NCBI GenBank assembly: GCA_902520645.1
Contig: CABYOP010000008.1
Span: 1-37,468, forward strand
Direction: 5' to 3'
Source of the DNA: an uncultured Pelagibacteraceae bacterium
GTDB lineage: Bacteria > Pseudomonadota > Alphaproteobacteria > Pelagibacterales > Pelagibacteraceae
DNA length: 37,468 nucleotides
Shown in pieces: positions 11,334 to 23,091 of this stretch. The position numbers and the translations under genes were made by a program. Under the pieces are notes generated by a model. That model made no database searches. It saw nothing but the letters and a program-made list of their open reading frames with translations, and had not been told where the DNA came from. The stretch's first letter is position 1; each line of letters begins with the position of its first letter.

Positions 11334-12625
11334 TGAAAAACATAGTAGTCGTTGGGTCGCAATGGGGAGACGAAGGAAAAGGTAAGATAGTTGATTGGCT
11401 ATCTGAACAAGCTGACGTTGTAATAAGATTCCAAGGAGGACACAATGCCGGACACACACTTGTTATTGATGGTGTAACTTATAAATTAAGATTACTACCC
11501 TCAGGAATAGTAAGAAAAAATAAGATTTCAATTATTGGTAACGGTGTAGTTGTTGATCCATGGGCACTACTAGACGAAGTAGAAGAAATAAAATTAAAAG
11601 GAGTAGACGTTAATGTTGATAATTTTATCATTTCAGAGTCTGCAAATTTAATTTTACCATTTCATAGAGAAATGGATGAAATAAGAGAAGACGCAGCTGG
11701 AAAAGGAAAAATTGGGACTACGAGACGAGGAATTGGACCAGCTTATGAGGATAAAGTAGGCAGAAGATCCATAAGAGTAATGGATTTAAGATCTGAACAA
11801 AATTTAGATCATAGGCTAGAGTCAGTTTTGATACACCACAATGCTATTAGAAAAGGTTTAGGAAAAAAAATTTTTGAAAAAGAAAAATTAAAAGAAGAAC
11901 TATTAAAAATTGCCCCAAAAATATTACAATTTTCTCAGCCTGTATGGCTTAAAATTGATCAATTTAAAAAACAAAAGAAGAAAATTTTATTTGAAGGGGC
12001 TCAGGGAATTTTATTAGATGTAGATCATGGAACCTATCCTTATGTCACCTCATCTAATACTGTAGCCTCAAGTGCTGCAACAGGAACTGGTTGTGGACCA
12101 AATTCAATTAATTACGTACTAGGAATAACCAAAGCATACACTACTCGTGTAGGAGAAGGACCTTTTCCAACAGAGTTAAAAGATGATATAGGAGAATTAT
12201 TGGGCACTCGAGGAAAAGAATTTGGAACTGTTACTAGCAGAAAAAGAAGATGCGGTTGGTTCGATGGTGTTCTGGTAAGACAAACTATTAAAATTTCTGG
12301 GATTGATGGAATTGCACTTACTAAATTAGACGTATTAGATGAATTAGATGAAATTAAAATTTGTACAGATTATGAGTTAGATGGAAAAAAAATTGGTTAT
12401 TTACCAGCAGCTGTTGAAGACCAATTAAAAATAAAACCGATATATAAAACTTTTCCAGGATGGAAATCTTCAACTAGTGGAATAAAAAATATGGATGCTT
12501 TACCAGAAAATGCAAAAAAATATATTTTTGCAATTGAAGATTTTATAGGTGCAAAAATTTCAAGTGTATCTACAAGTCCTGAGAGAGAAGATACAATATT
12601 AGTTGAAAATCCTTTTGTGATTTAA
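11333..12625 (+). CDS. purA: Adenylosuccinate synthetase
   Basis: [49 protein letters not shown]. Confidence 0.98.
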   Translation: MKNIVVVGSQWGDEGKGKIVDWLSEQADVVIRFQGGHNAGHTLVIDGVTYKLRLLPSGIVRKNKISIIGNGVVVDPWALLDEVEEIKLKGVDVNVDNFIISESANLILPFHREMDEIREDAAGKGKIGTTRRGIGPAYEDKVGRRSIRVMDLRSEQNLDHRLESVLIHHNAIRKGLGKKIFEKEKLKEELLKIAPKILQFSQPVWLKIDQFKKQKKKILFEGAQGILLDVDHGTYPYVTSSNTVASSAATGTGCGPNSINYVLGITKAYTTRVGEGPFPTELKDDIGELLGTRGKEFGTVTSRKRRCGWFDGVLVRQTIKISGIDGIALTKLDVLDELDEIKICTDYELDGKKIGYLPAAVEDQLKIKPIYKTFPGWKSSTSGIKNMDALPENAKKYIFAIEDFIGAKISSVSTSPEREDTILVENPFVI

Positions 12626-13515
12626 TTAGCCGGCAATAAATTTTTAGATTTTGCTAGAAGTAACATATGCTTTTGAAGTTTTTCAAATGCTTTATTTTCA
12701 ATTTGTCTTACTCGTTCTCGACTAATTTTATATTTCTGACTTAAATCTTCTAGTGTTGTTGGATTATCATTTAACCTTCTCGAGTATAAAATTTCTCTTT
12801 CTCTGTCATTAAGGACCTTAATTGAATCTTTTAATAAATCTTTTCTTTGCTCCATTTCCTCGTGTTGAGCAAACTTTAGATCATGATCTAATTCTTTATC
12901 AACCAACCAATCTTGCCATTCATCGCCATCTTCACCAACTTGAGCATTTAGAGAAAACTCTTTACCTGACAATCTTCTATTCATTGAAATAACTTCTTCT
13001 TTACTTACGTCAAGCTTGTTAGCAATATGATTAACATGTTCGTCTCTCAAATCCCCCTCGGTTTGAGGAGCAATTTGATTTTTAATCTTTTTTAAATTAA
13101 AGAATAATTTTTTCTGTGCTGTTGTAGTTCCAATTTTTACTAAGCTCCAAGATCTTAAAATATACTCTTGAATTGAAGCTTTAATCCACCACATAGCATA
13201 CGTTGCTAATCTAAAACCTTTTTCAGGTTCGAATTTCTTAACAGCTTGCATCAATCCAACATTACCTTCAGAAATCATTTCATTCACGGGTAAACCATAA
13301 CCTTTATATCCCATTGCAATTTTAGCAACTAATCTAAGATGGCTTGTAACTAACTTTTCGGCAGACTTAATATTACCTGTGGTTTTCCAGTTTTTAGCTA
13401 GCATATATTCTTCCTCAGCAGCTAACATTGGAAATTTTTTAATTTGGTCTAGATATGCCGATAGACCACCTTCATTTGATAGAATTGGCAGATTATTACT
13501 TATTGTTGTACCCAT
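12622..13515 (-). CDS. rpoH: RNA polymerase heat-shock sigma factor (sigma-32 family)
   Basis: Sigma70 region 2 ([72 protein letters not shown]) and region 4 ([27 protein letters not shown]). Confidence 0.95.
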   Translation of the reverse strand: MGTTISNNLPILSNEGGLSAYLDQIKKFPMLAAEEEYMLAKNWKTTGNIKSAEKLVTSHLRLVAKIAMGYKGYGLPVNEMISEGNVGLMQAVKKFEPEKGFRLATYAMWWIKASIQEYILRSWSLVKIGTTTAQKKLFFNLKKIKNQIAPQTEGDLRDEHVNHIANKLDVSKEEVISMNRRLSGKEFSLNAQVGEDGDEWQDWLVDKELDHDLKFAQHEEMEQRKDLLKDSIKVLNDREREILYSRRLNDNPTTLEDLSQKYKISRERVRQIENKAFEKLQKHMLLLAKSKNLLPAN

Positions 13516-13535
13516 AACAGGATTTATTTAATTAA

Positions 13536-14537
13536 TTATAATTTATTTTCAATAATTAATTCTTCAGTATTACTAAGCATTTTTATAATATTATTTAGCT
13601 CTTTTGGTAAAATTGAGGAGAAAAGCATTTTTTTTTTAGTTTTTGGATGAATAAAACCTAAAGTTTTAGCGTGTAAAAATTGTCTATTTAGTTTAGATAT
13701 TAATTCTTCGATTTTTTTTTCAACATTTTTAATTTTTTTATATCTTTTTTTGTATTTATCATCTCCAACTATACTGTTTCCCATGAAATTCATATGAACT
13801 CTTATTTGATGTGTTCTTCCTGTTTCTAATTTACAATCGACCAAACTAAAAGTTGGAATTTTTTTATTTTCAAAAATTTTAATAGTCTTATAATTTGTAA
13901 TTGCTTTTTTACCTTTTGATTGACTAACTTCCATAAGCTGTCTGTTTCTTGAACTACGTGTTATAAAAGTCTCTATTCTTCCAAATGAAGGTCTAAGTTT
14001 ACCCCAAATTAATAATTGATATCCTCTTTCAATTGTGTGACTACTAAATTGTTTTGATAAATTTTCGTGTGCTTGATTATTTTTAGCAATAACAACTAAT
14101 CCTGATGTATTTTTATCTATCCTATGTACAATACCAGGTCTTAGTTCATCACCTATGTTAGATAAGTTTTCTGGATTATAATTTATTAATGCATTAACTA
14201 CTGTCTCATCATAATTCCCAGCACCTGGGTGCATAATAATACCTGCTGGTTTATCAATAATTAATAAATCTTCGTCCTCATAAATAATTTTTAATTTAAA
14301 ATTATATGGTTTTAATGAGGTAACTTTTGGGTCAGGGATTTTAAGACTTAATTTATCACCTAGATTTACCTTTTTAGATGGATTATTAACAATTGATCCA
14401 TTTATTTTTAATTTCTCATCATTGATTAGATTTTTTATTCTATTTCTACTTAAAGATTTTTCTTTGTTATTTAAAATAATATCAATTCTTTGATTACTTT
14501 CCTCACTATTTACTAAAAAATTAATGACTTTTGACAT
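13536..14537 (-). CDS. rluD: RluD-family 23S rRNA pseudouridine synthase
   Basis: S4-like N-terminus, GIVHRIDKNTSGLVVIAKN catalytic motif, LETGRTHQIRVHM. Confidence 0.9.
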   Translation of the reverse strand: MSKVINFLVNSEESNQRIDIILNNKEKSLSRNRIKNLINDEKLKINGSIVNNPSKKVNLGDKLSLKIPDPKVTSLKPYNFKLKIIYEDEDLLIIDKPAGIIMHPGAGNYDETVVNALINYNPENLSNIGDELRPGIVHRIDKNTSGLVVIAKNNQAHENLSKQFSSHTIERGYQLLIWGKLRPSFGRIETFITRSSRNRQLMEVSQSKGKKAITNYKTIKIFENKKIPTFSLVDCKLETGRTHQIRVHMNFMGNSIVGDDKYKKRYKKIKNVEKKIEELISKLNRQFLHAKTLGFIHPKTKKKMLFSSILPKELNNIIKMLSNTEELIIENKL

Positions 14538-16353
14538 TCTTAAATTTCCTAAATATTTTTAATACTAAATAATAGATTATAAAAATAAATGTAAAAATTA
14601 AACTCATTAAGGATATGTTATTAAATATTTTCTGAGATGCACTCAAATTAAAATCAAATTTTTTATAGTTTAAAAATTTTTCTAAATCTTGAATTTGATT
14701 TTTTTTAAACAAATCTCCTGGAATACAATTATTTTCTTTTGGAAAAACAAAACAACTTGGATTAAAAAAATTTGTTTCGTTATTTTTAATAAGTTTAGGG
14801 TTTCCCTTATAGCTAATTAAATTGTCATTTATTTTAACCATACTATTAAAAGTAAATTTATTTTTTGGAAGTAATTCAAGATTATAACCAAATATTGGAT
14901 TATAACAAAAAAGTGGAGAAAAATTATAAACAAACATGTCATTTCTTTGATTTGTTATTACTGGTTTTTTCTTTTTGTCTAAAAATATAATTATTTCTTC
15001 AACTTTTAAATTATTATTTCTATTTTGATCTTTATAAAATTTTTCTAAATTTTTTGCATCATATGTCTGATTATCGTAATAAACTTTATTATAATTATAT
15101 TCTTGGTAAAGAATTATTATTAAAAAAAGATAAACAGTATATTTGAAATATTTTAAGTCGAAGTTTAAGCTGTTTAGTAAAAAACAGGAAATAAGTATTA
15201 TGGGAACAATATAAACAGCAACCAATCTATAATGAACCCATGTGCTTTTTATAACAGGTAACTTTCTTAAAGTTTCGCCAATATAATTATCAGACAAATT
15301 TAAAGATATAATAAACACAGTAATAGAAAAAAGAACAATTAAACAGAGCAACCTAACAAAGTTAAATTTAATGATGTTTGCTTTTTTAATAAAAACAATA
15401 AAAATTATAAAAATAATTAATGGAACAATACTCAAACCAAATTCTAGCTCATGTATTTGTAAATTACTTGTTACATTATTTACTGTTTTTGAATTAAAAC
15501 TATCTTCGTTAGGATAAAGATATAAAGATCTGATTATATTTTCAAAAAAATCAAAAGAGTTTTTAAATAATAATGGAGGATATTCTCTTGTAAAATTATT
15601 TAAAAAGGCAAATGAGGCATTAATTTTTGATGAAGAAATAATTAAACCAATTAATATTGAATGAGTTAATTTATAGATTATTTTTAGATCATCTTTTATA
15701 TAAATATATAAAGTCAAAACACTCAAAATTGATAAGCTTATTACTACTATCAAGGAAGCTGCTCCTGAATGAATAAAATTAGAAAATAATAAACTTGAAA
15801 TTAAAAGATAAAAAAAACTTTTTAATTTCTCTTCTCTTTTTTCATAGCAATGGATTAATATAAAACAATAAAGAGGAATAAAAATATAACTTAAAAAAGC
15901 ATAATGACCAATAATTGCTCGGTAATTAAAAAAACCGTTAAATAAAAACAGAGTTGCTGCAAGTAAAGACAAATATATATTAAGTTTAAAAGATTTGTTA
16001 ACAAGAAAAAAAAACCCAAAAAATGAAATTAATGAAAAAAAAAGAAAAGATAATTTTAGAGCTATTACAGGTGAAAAAAAAACAAATATCATTTGCTGCA
16101 ACGAATAGTAACCTGATTGTGGATCAGCAAAAAATGGAGTACCACAGCAAAAACTTGGAGAAAACCAAGGAATTGAAAACATATTTTTTTCAAACCAAAT
16201 TTTTCCAAATATCAAGTTGGGCAAAGATATGCTGTAGTCATGACCAAGATAAGAATTACTATTAGGAAAAAAATTTTGAAAAATAGCTTGATGTATAAAA
16301 ATTACCAATAAAAGTATTGTACAAAATAAATAATTTTTTTTTAAAAATTCCAT
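14521..16353 (-). CDS. Multi-spanning membrane protein, possibly YfhO/GT-C glycosyltransferase-like
   Basis: 610 aa, many hydrophobic segments, N-terminal loop GHDYSISLPNLIFGKIWFEKNMFSIPWFSPSFCCGTPFFADPQSGYYS; overlaps rluD by 17 nt. Product is inferred. Confidence 0.7.
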   Translation of the reverse strand: MEFLKKNYLFCTILLLVIFIHQAIFQNFFPNSNSYLGHDYSISLPNLIFGKIWFEKNMFSIPWFSPSFCCGTPFFADPQSGYYSLQQMIFVFFSPVIALKLSFLFFSLISFFGFFFLVNKSFKLNIYLSLLAATLFLFNGFFNYRAIIGHYAFLSYIFIPLYCFILIHCYEKREEKLKSFFYLLISSLLFSNFIHSGAASLIVVISLSILSVLTLYIYIKDDLKIIYKLTHSILIGLIISSSKINASFAFLNNFTREYPPLLFKNSFDFFENIIRSLYLYPNEDSFNSKTVNNVTSNLQIHELEFGLSIVPLIIFIIFIVFIKKANIIKFNFVRLLCLIVLFSITVFIISLNLSDNYIGETLRKLPVIKSTWVHYRLVAVYIVPIILISCFLLNSLNFDLKYFKYTVYLFLIIILYQEYNYNKVYYDNQTYDAKNLEKFYKDQNRNNNLKVEEIIIFLDKKKKPVITNQRNDMFVYNFSPLFCYNPIFGYNLELLPKNKFTFNSMVKINDNLISYKGNPKLIKNNETNFFNPSCFVFPKENNCIPGDLFKKNQIQDLEKFLNYKKFDFNLSASQKIFNNISLMSLIFTFIFIIYYLVLKIFRKFKNVKSH

Positions 16354-16407
16354 AATTTTAATTTATATCAGTGATTTTATAACAGAAACAATATAAAGTA
16401 CCTATAT

Positions 16408-16484
16408 GCGCTTGTAGCTCAATTGGATAGAGCGCCTGACTTCGGATCAGGAGGTTCTGGGTTCGACTCCTAGCAGGCGCACCA
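16408..16484 (+). tRNA. tRNA-Arg (anticodon TCG), CCA encoded
   Basis: GCGCTTGTAGCTCAATTGGATAGAGCGCCTGACTTCGGATCAGGAGGTTCTGGGTTCGACTCCTAGCAGGCGCACCA; 7-bp acceptor stem, anticodon loop CTTCGGA, T-loop GGTTCGACTCC-type. Confidence 0.97.
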
Positions 16485-16485
16485 A

Positions 16486-17277
16486 TTACTCACCTATATT
16501 TATCAAAGTTCCTTTATCTCTAGCTTTATCAAATGAATAATAAAAAACTGATATTGCAAGGACAAGATAAAAAATATTTAAATAAATAGCATTAAATATA
16601 TTTTCATAATCTACTTGACCGTTTACTAAAATATTTCTTGTTTCCTCAAATATATAAACTAGAGGTAAAGCATAGGCGATAGATTGAAAGATGCCTGGTA
16701 AAATTTCAACTGGGTAGTAAATACAACCAAAAGGAGCTAACAAAAACATCGTAGACCATGCAATGTTTTCAAACGAAGGACCAAATCTGAGTAAACCTGC
16801 AGAGACAAATAAGCCTAAGGTAATACCAAAAATATACAAACTTAAAAAAAGAAAAGCCAAAGGAATTCCTAATTCCAATAAAGATATTCCAAACAGAGGA
16901 GATGTAAGCAATATAGCTGGGACCAGTCCTATCAAGGCTCTTATTAATGCAGTAACGACTAAAGAAATAATAATTTCACTAATTTTCATAGGAGCGATGA
17001 ATAGGTTGGTAAAATTTCTACTCCATATTTCCTCTAAAAATAGCATGTTGAAACCAATACTTGTTCTGAATAAAAAATCGTAAAGAATTGCACATGATAG
17101 AATTACACCTACAGTACCACTATAGTAAGTACTATGCTCTGTAAAAAAATTTGAAATAAATCCCCATAAAGTTATTTGGATTGATGGCCAATATATTAAA
17201 TCAAGTATTCTGGGAAATGATCTAGTTATTAAGTAAAAATGTCTCAAAAAAAGTCCATAAATTCTGGTAAAATTCAT
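16486..17277 (-). CDS. ABC-2 type transporter permease
   Basis: 263 aa with six or so TM segments; YYPVEILPGIFQSIAYALPLVYIFEETRNI is typical of ABC-2 exporters; adjacent ATPase. Confidence 0.88.
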   Translation of the reverse strand: MNFTRIYGLFLRHFYLITRSFPRILDLIYWPSIQITLWGFISNFFTEHSTYYSGTVGVILSCAILYDFLFRTSIGFNMLFLEEIWSRNFTNLFIAPMKISEIIISLVVTALIRALIGLVPAILLTSPLFGISLLELGIPLAFLFLSLYIFGITLGLFVSAGLLRFGPSFENIAWSTMFLLAPFGCIYYPVEILPGIFQSIAYALPLVYIFEETRNILVNGQVDYENIFNAIYLNIFYLVLAISVFYYSFDKARDKGTLINIGE

Positions 17278-18002
17278 TTTGTATTTCTCGCTATTTCTAA
17301 AAAGACCTCTTCTAGATTTTTTCTACCATGTTTTAATATTAAATCATCAGGTGTTCCTCTATCCACAATCACTCCATCTTTCATCATCAAAACAGAGTTG
17401 CACAATCTTTTAACCTCATCCATATTATGTGAAGCAAGCAATACTGAAATTTTTTTTTCTTTTTTATAATTTTCTAAAAATGCTCTTACAAAATCTCCTG
17501 TTTCAGGATCCAATGAAGCTGTTGGCTCATCTAGTAGCAGTACTGTGGGATCATTTATTAAAGCTTTTGCCAAACTGACTCTATTTTTTTGTCCCGATGA
17601 AAGTTCACCTGTTATTTTATCTAAAAGATCAGATAGTCTTAGTTTATCCGAAAGATAATCAATTCGATTTTCTAAATCATCAACGTTATATAATTTTCCA
17701 TAAACAATTAAATTTTGTTTAACTTTCAATTTTTTTGGAAGCTCTATATAAGGTGATATAAAATTCATTCTATGTAGAAGAGAAATTTTATTAGTCTCGA
17801 TATTTTTTCCATTAATTAAAACTTCACCTTTAGTAGGTTTTAATAAACCTAATATCATTCCAATGGTGGTTGTCTTTCCACATCCATTAGGACCTAATAA
17901 GCCTACAATTTCATTTTCACCAATTTTAAAATTTATATTACTGACAGCATTCTTTGATTTATATTTTTTTGAGAGATTTATTACTTCAATTGAATTTGTC
18001 AT
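17274..18002 (-). CDS. ABC transporter ATP-binding protein
   Basis: Walker A GPNGCGKTT, signature ELSSGQKNRVSLAKAL, Walker B VLLLDEPTASLDPETG. Confidence 0.95.
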   Translation of the reverse strand: MTNSIEVINLSKKYKSKNAVSNINFKIGENEIVGLLGPNGCGKTTTIGMILGLLKPTKGEVLINGKNIETNKISLLHRMNFISPYIELPKKLKVKQNLIVYGKLYNVDDLENRIDYLSDKLRLSDLLDKITGELSSGQKNRVSLAKALINDPTVLLLDEPTASLDPETGDFVRAFLENYKKEKKISVLLASHNMDEVKRLCNSVLMMKDGVIVDRGTPDDLILKHGRKNLEEVFLEIARNTK

Positions 18003-18935
18003 TTAATATTTTGACGCTCTCTTCAGTCGATCATTAATTGTTTGTCCTATACCAATATTGGGGATTTTTTCAACAGCAATTTTTTTGTATCCTTTATTTT
18101 TGATTTTTCTTATGAGAGGATATAAATTTTTTGCAGCTTTGATTAAATTATTATTCTTACAAAGAAAGAAATAATTTTTTGAATTTATTTTTCTTTTTTT
18201 TATTAATACAAATGCTTCTCCTTCATTTGGTTTTTTTACATTCATCCTTAAAGGTATTCCAGGAGAATAATGAAGAGAAAACAGACCTGGTGAAATCTTG
18301 TTCTTAGATTTATTCTTAATTAATATTTCTTTTTTTATTGTTTTTTTTATTTTTGAAACACTTAAACCTCCAAGTCTTAGTATTGATGGATTATCTGCAA
18401 GGTTAATAATTGTAGACTCCACTCCAATTGAACATCTTCCCCCTTTAAGTATGTATTTTAATTTTCTTCCAAATTCTTCTTTTACATCGGAGGGCTGTAC
18501 TGAGCTCAGTTTTGAGGAAATATTTGCACTTGGTGCAGCTAACGGATAACTTAAAATTTTAAGTAATCTACGCAGCAGTGGATGTTTCGGAAATCTAACA
18601 GCAACCGTATTTTTATTATCGGTTACAAATTTTGATATTTTTGAGTCTTTCCTTAATTTTAATACATATGTAATTGGACCAGGTGAAAATTTTTTATACA
18701 GTTTTTTAAAATCTTCATTAATTATGCAATCCTCTTCGAGAGCCTTAAGATTATAGTAGTGAACAATTAAAGGGTTGTTTGTAGGTCTTTTCTTTAATTT
18801 GAATATTTTTTTTACTGAGAAATCAGAATAAGCATTCCCAGCTAATCCATAAACTGTTTCTGTTGGTACTGCTATACATTCGTTACTGTCTAAATATTTT
18901 TTTGCTTTTTTGATATTTGATTGATTAGATTTCAT
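18003..18935 (-). CDS. Threonylcarbamoyl-AMP synthase (Sua5/YwlC/YrdC family)
   Basis: IAVPTETVYGLAGNAY...IFKLKKRPTNNPLIVHY; APSANISSKLSSV; C-terminal Sua5 domain. Start trimmed to the internal Met (MKSNQSNIKKAKKYL) from the track start 18974, which would overlap xseB. Confidence 0.93.
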   Translation of the reverse strand: MKSNQSNIKKAKKYLDSNECIAVPTETVYGLAGNAYSDFSVKKIFKLKKRPTNNPLIVHYYNLKALEEDCIINEDFKKLYKKFSPGPITYVLKLRKDSKISKFVTDNKNTVAVRFPKHPLLRRLLKILSYPLAAPSANISSKLSSVQPSDVKEEFGRKLKYILKGGRCSIGVESTIINLADNPSILRLGGLSVSKIKKTIKKEILIKNKSKNKISPGLFSLHYSPGIPLRMNVKKPNEGEAFVLIKKRKINSKNYFFLCKNNNLIKAAKNLYPLIRKIKNKGYKKIAVEKIPNIGIGQTINDRLKRASKY

Positions 18936-18952
18936 GTAATAATTATTAATAT

Positions 18953-19195
18953 ATGAAAGAAAAAAATTTACCACTTGATTATCAACACAGCTCTTTAGAG
19001 GAGCTCACTGAAAAAGCAAATAGTATAATTGAGTCATTAGAGAATGAAAAAAATTTAAATAATTCTGTTGATACTTATCAAGAGTTATTAAAATTAAATA
19101 ATCTTATTGAAAAAAAATTTCAAAAAAATCTCAAATCTATAAGTGAAACTACAAATAATAAAATCAAGGAAATTATAAAAAAAAATGAAAAATGA
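18953..19195 (+). CDS. xseB: Exodeoxyribonuclease VII small subunit
   Basis: 80 aa, SSLEELTEKANSIIESLENEKNLNNSVDTYQELLKLNNLIEKKF; followed by ispA and dxs as in many Proteobacteria. Confidence 0.85.
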   Translation: MKEKNLPLDYQHSSLEELTEKANSIIESLENEKNLNNSVDTYQELLKLNNLIEKKFQKNLKSISETTNNKIKEIIKKNEK

Positions 19196-20057
19196 AGTTA
19201 ATAAAATTGCAAAAGATACAAATTATTTTTTAAAAAAATTTATTAATAATCAGAATAGCTCTCATCTTATCAACGCAATGAAATATGGTTTATTTCCTGG
19301 AGGAAAGAAAATTAGATCAAAAATACTAATAGACTTTGGTTCTTTATTTTCAATTAGATACAAAACTTTAATACAGATTGGTGCAGCAGTAGAATGTATA
19401 CACGCTTATTCTCTTATTCATGACGATTTACCTTGTATGGATAATGATAAAATTAGGCGGGGAAAAGCATCAACACATATAAAATATGGAGAGTCTACAG
19501 CGGTGCTAGCTGGTAATTCACTTTTGACAATGGCATTTGAAATTTTATCAAACAAAAATTTAGATTTATCTGAAAAGACTAAAATTAACTTAATAAAAAA
19601 ATTGTCAGAATGCTCAGGACATCTTGGTATAGCAGGTGGTCAATACCTAGATTTGAATTATGAGAAAAAAAAAGTATCAAGGAATAAAATTATTGATATG
19701 GAAATTAAAAAAACGGGAATGTTATTTAGTTTTTGTTGTGCAGCCCCAGCAATAATAAAAAATAAAAAAAATTTAGAGATTAGGTTTTTTGAAAATATTG
19801 GATCTGATATAGGCTTATTGTTTCAAATTTCTGACGATCTAATTGACCATAAGGGAAATTCAAAAATAGCTGGTAAAAAAACAGGAAAAGATCAAAAAAA
19901 AGGTAAAGCAACACTTATTGGTTTACTTGGTTATAATAATGCAGTTAAATATTGTAATAGTTTAATTATAAATATTAACAACAAATTGCAAAAATACAGC
20001 TCTAATTCAAAAAAAATAAAACAAACTTTAGAATATATTTTAAACAGAAATAAATGA
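19185..20057 (+). CDS. ispA: Farnesyl/geranyl diphosphate synthase-type polyprenyl synthetase
   Basis: GGKKIRSKI, first Asp-rich motif [10 protein letters not shown], second [10 protein letters not shown]. Confidence 0.93.
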   Translation: MKNEVNKIAKDTNYFLKKFINNQNSSHLINAMKYGLFPGGKKIRSKILIDFGSLFSIRYKTLIQIGAAVECIHAYSLIHDDLPCMDNDKIRRGKASTHIKYGESTAVLAGNSLLTMAFEILSNKNLDLSEKTKINLIKKLSECSGHLGIAGGQYLDLNYEKKKVSRNKIIDMEIKKTGMLFSFCCAAPAIIKNKKNLEIRFFENIGSDIGLLFQISDDLIDHKGNSKIAGKKTGKDQKKGKATLIGLLGYNNAVKYCNSLIININNKLQKYSSNSKKIKQTLEYILNRNK

Positions 20058-21970
20058 TACACAAAAGCACATTTTTAAAAGATATAAATTTTCCATCTGA
20101 TTTAAGGAAAATTTCTGAAAAGGATTTACCAAAAGTTGCAAATGAAGTTAGAAATGAAATGATAGATGCCGTATCTCAAACAGGTGGTCATCTAGGTGCA
20201 GGTTTAGGTGTTGTAGAGCTAACTGTGGCACTTCATTATGTATTTGATACACCAAATGATAAATTAATTTGGGATGTAGGACATCAATCTTATCCACACA
20301 AAATTTTAACAGGAAGAAAAGATAAAATTAGAACACTAAGACAAGGTAAAGGATTATCAGGTTTTACAAAAAGAACTGAAAGTGAATATGATCCTTTCGG
20401 CGCTGCTCATAGTTCAACATCAATTTCTTCTGCACTAGGTATAGCTGAGGCAAATAAATTGGAGAACAAATCTTCAAATGTAATTGCAGTAATAGGAGAC
20501 GGTGCGATGAGTGCTGGTATGGCTTATGAGGCAATGAATAATGCAGGTGCTTCAAAAACAAAAATGATTGTTATTTTAAATGACAACGATATGTCAATTG
20601 CAAAACCTGTTGGAGCGATGAGAACATATCTTGCAAAATTATTGACTGGAAAAATATATTTTAGTCTTAGAGAGACTATTAAATTAATTACTTCTGCATT
20701 TTCAAAGAGGTTTAGTGCTAAGGCAGGAAAAGCAGAGGATTTTTTAAGATCTGCATTTACTGGTGGTACTATGTTTAATTCATTAGGTTTTTATTATGTG
20801 GGACCAATTGATGGACATGATTTATCAACCCTAATTCCAATTTTAAAAAATGCAAAAGACTCAAATCATGAAGGTCCAATTATGATTCATATTAAAACAC
20901 AAAAAGGTAAAGGGTATAGTTATGCAGAAAAAGCCAAAGATCATTATCATGGAGTTTCAAAATTCAATGTAGACACTGGAGAACAGAATAAAAGCGGATC
21001 TAATTTACCATCTTATACAAAAGTATTTGCAAATACTCTTGTAAAGCATGCAAAAAAAGATAGTAAAATAGTTGGAATAACAGCAGCAATGCCAGGTGGA
21101 ACAGGAATGGATATATTTGGCAAAGAGTTTCCAAAAAGAATGTTTGATGTTGGTATAGCTGAGCAGCATGCCGTAACATTTGCCGCTGGTATGGCAACAG
21201 AAGGATACAAGCCCTATGCTGCAATTTACTCAACATTTTTACAAAGAGCTTATGATCAGGTTGTTCATGATGTTGCTATTCAAAGCTTACCAGTAAGATT
21301 TGCAATTGATAGAGCTGGATTAGTTGGGGCTGATGGATCAACACACGCTGGTTCATTTGATATTACTTATTTATCAACTTTACCAAATTTTATTGTAATG
21401 GCTGCAAGTGACGAAGCTGAACTGGTTAAAATGATAAATACCTCAGTAGATATTGACGATAGACCAAGTGCAATCAGATACCCAAGAGGAGTAGGTGTTG
21501 GAGTTGAACTTCCATCAATAGAAGAAAAAATTGAAATTGGAAAAGGAAAAATAATTCAAAATGGAAGTCAAGTATGCCTTTTAAGCTTAGGAACAAGACT
21601 TGAAGAATGCAAACTAGCAGCGGAACATTTAAAACAAAAAGGAGTTTCAACTACTATTGTTGATGCAAGATTTGCCAAACCCTTAGACGAAGAATTAATT
21701 ATTAAATGTGCCAGAGAGCATGAAATTTTACTCTCTATTGAAGAAGGTTCAATTGGAGGATTCGGTTCGCACGTAAAGAACTTACTTGCTGAGAAAGGGA
21801 TATTTGACAAAGGTCTAAAATTTAGATCAATGAATTTACCAGACAAGTTTATTGAACAAGATACCCCGAACAAAATGTATGAAACTGCTGGATTAAATGC
21901 TTCTCAAATTTCCAAAAAAATTTTAGATATTTTATTTAACAAAAATTCTATCAAAGTTGTAAAAAATTAA
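20054..21970 (+). CDS. dxs: 1-deoxy-D-xylulose-5-phosphate synthase
   Basis: [86 protein letters not shown]. Confidence 0.98.
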   Translation: MIHKSTFLKDINFPSDLRKISEKDLPKVANEVRNEMIDAVSQTGGHLGAGLGVVELTVALHYVFDTPNDKLIWDVGHQSYPHKILTGRKDKIRTLRQGKGLSGFTKRTESEYDPFGAAHSSTSISSALGIAEANKLENKSSNVIAVIGDGAMSAGMAYEAMNNAGASKTKMIVILNDNDMSIAKPVGAMRTYLAKLLTGKIYFSLRETIKLITSAFSKRFSAKAGKAEDFLRSAFTGGTMFNSLGFYYVGPIDGHDLSTLIPILKNAKDSNHEGPIMIHIKTQKGKGYSYAEKAKDHYHGVSKFNVDTGEQNKSGSNLPSYTKVFANTLVKHAKKDSKIVGITAAMPGGTGMDIFGKEFPKRMFDVGIAEQHAVTFAAGMATEGYKPYAAIYSTFLQRAYDQVVHDVAIQSLPVRFAIDRAGLVGADGSTHAGSFDITYLSTLPNFIVMAASDEAELVKMINTSVDIDDRPSAIRYPRGVGVGVELPSIEEKIEIGKGKIIQNGSQVCLLSLGTRLEECKLAAEHLKQKGVSTTIVDARFAKPLDEELIIKCAREHEILLSIEEGSIGGFGSHVKNLLAEKGIFDKGLKFRSMNLPDKFIEQDTPNKMYETAGLNASQISKKILDILFNKNSIKVVKN

Positions 21971-21975
21971 TTATT

Positions 21976-23058
21976 CTACTGACACTGAGCTTTATTCATT
22001 AGATAGTGATCTAATAAAACACAATTCATCATTGCCTCACCAACAGGTACAGCTCTTATTCCAACACATGGATCATGCCTTCCTGTAACAGATATTGTTG
22101 TATTCTTTCCAAATTTATCGACAGTATTTCTTGTTGTTAAGATTGAAGATGTTGGTTTTACAGCAAATGAAGCAATAATTTCTTGTCCAGTTGAAATACC
22201 ACCCAATATTCCGCCGGCATTATTTGAATTAAACTTTAATTTTTTACCTTTTTGTGAAATTTCATCTGAGTTTTGTTCACCACTTAGTTGTGCAGAGTTC
22301 ATCCCTACACCAATATTAACTCCTTTAACAGCATTAATACTCATGAAGCTAGATGCAATATCAGAGTCTAGTTTTGAGTAAATAGGTGCACCCAATCCGA
22401 CCGGAATTCCTCTCGCTCTTATTTCAATCACTGCACCACATGATGATCCAGATTTTCTTACTCCTAATAAATATTTTTCCCAAAGTTTAATCATCGATTT
22501 GTCGGGACAAAAAAATGGATTTTTTGAAATTATTTTGTCATTCCATCTGTTAGTATTGCACCCCAATATACCTAATTGCGTAACTGCACCAACAACTTTG
22601 AATTTCTTACCTAATTTATTTTGCAATACCAATTTTGCTATTGCACCAGCTGCAACTCTTGATGCAGTTTCTCTTGCAGATGATCTTCCACCACCTCTAT
22701 AGTCTCTAATTCCGTATTTTTTGAAGTAAGTAAAGTCAGCGTGTCCAGGTCTAAATTTATCCTTAATATTTCCATAATCCTTAGATCTCATATCTTTATT
22801 ATAAATAATTAAGGATATTGGTGTACCAGTAGTTCTACCTTCAAAAACTCCAGACAATATTTGAACTTTATCATCCTCTTTTCTTTGTGTTGTAAATTTT
22901 GATTGTCCTGGTTTTCTCTTATCCAGTTCTTTTTGTATATCTTTTTCACTTAAATTAATATTTGGGGGGCATCCATCAACGATACAGCCAATAGCAGGAC
23001 CATGTGATTCACCCCAAGTAGAGAAACGAAATAGCTTTCCAAATGTATTAAATGACAT
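21976..23058 (-). CDS. aroC: Chorismate synthase
   Basis: [72 protein letters not shown]. Confidence 0.98.
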   Translation of the reverse strand: MSFNTFGKLFRFSTWGESHGPAIGCIVDGCPPNINLSEKDIQKELDKRKPGQSKFTTQRKEDDKVQILSGVFEGRTTGTPISLIIYNKDMRSKDYGNIKDKFRPGHADFTYFKKYGIRDYRGGGRSSARETASRVAAGAIAKLVLQNKLGKKFKVVGAVTQLGILGCNTNRWNDKIISKNPFFCPDKSMIKLWEKYLLGVRKSGSSCGAVIEIRARGIPVGLGAPIYSKLDSDIASSFMSINAVKGVNIGVGMNSAQLSGEQNSDEISQKGKKLKFNSNNAGGILGGISTGQEIIASFAVKPTSSILTTRNTVDKFGKNTTISVTGRHDPCVGIRAVPVGEAMMNCVLLDHYLMNKAQCQ

Positions 23059-23091
23059 TATTTATATTATATAGATTATTTTGTTTAAATT

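Noticed and set aside
16763-17083. 106-aa plus-strand ORF opposite the ABC permease
   Set aside because: Shadow of a coherent transmembrane permease on the minus strand.
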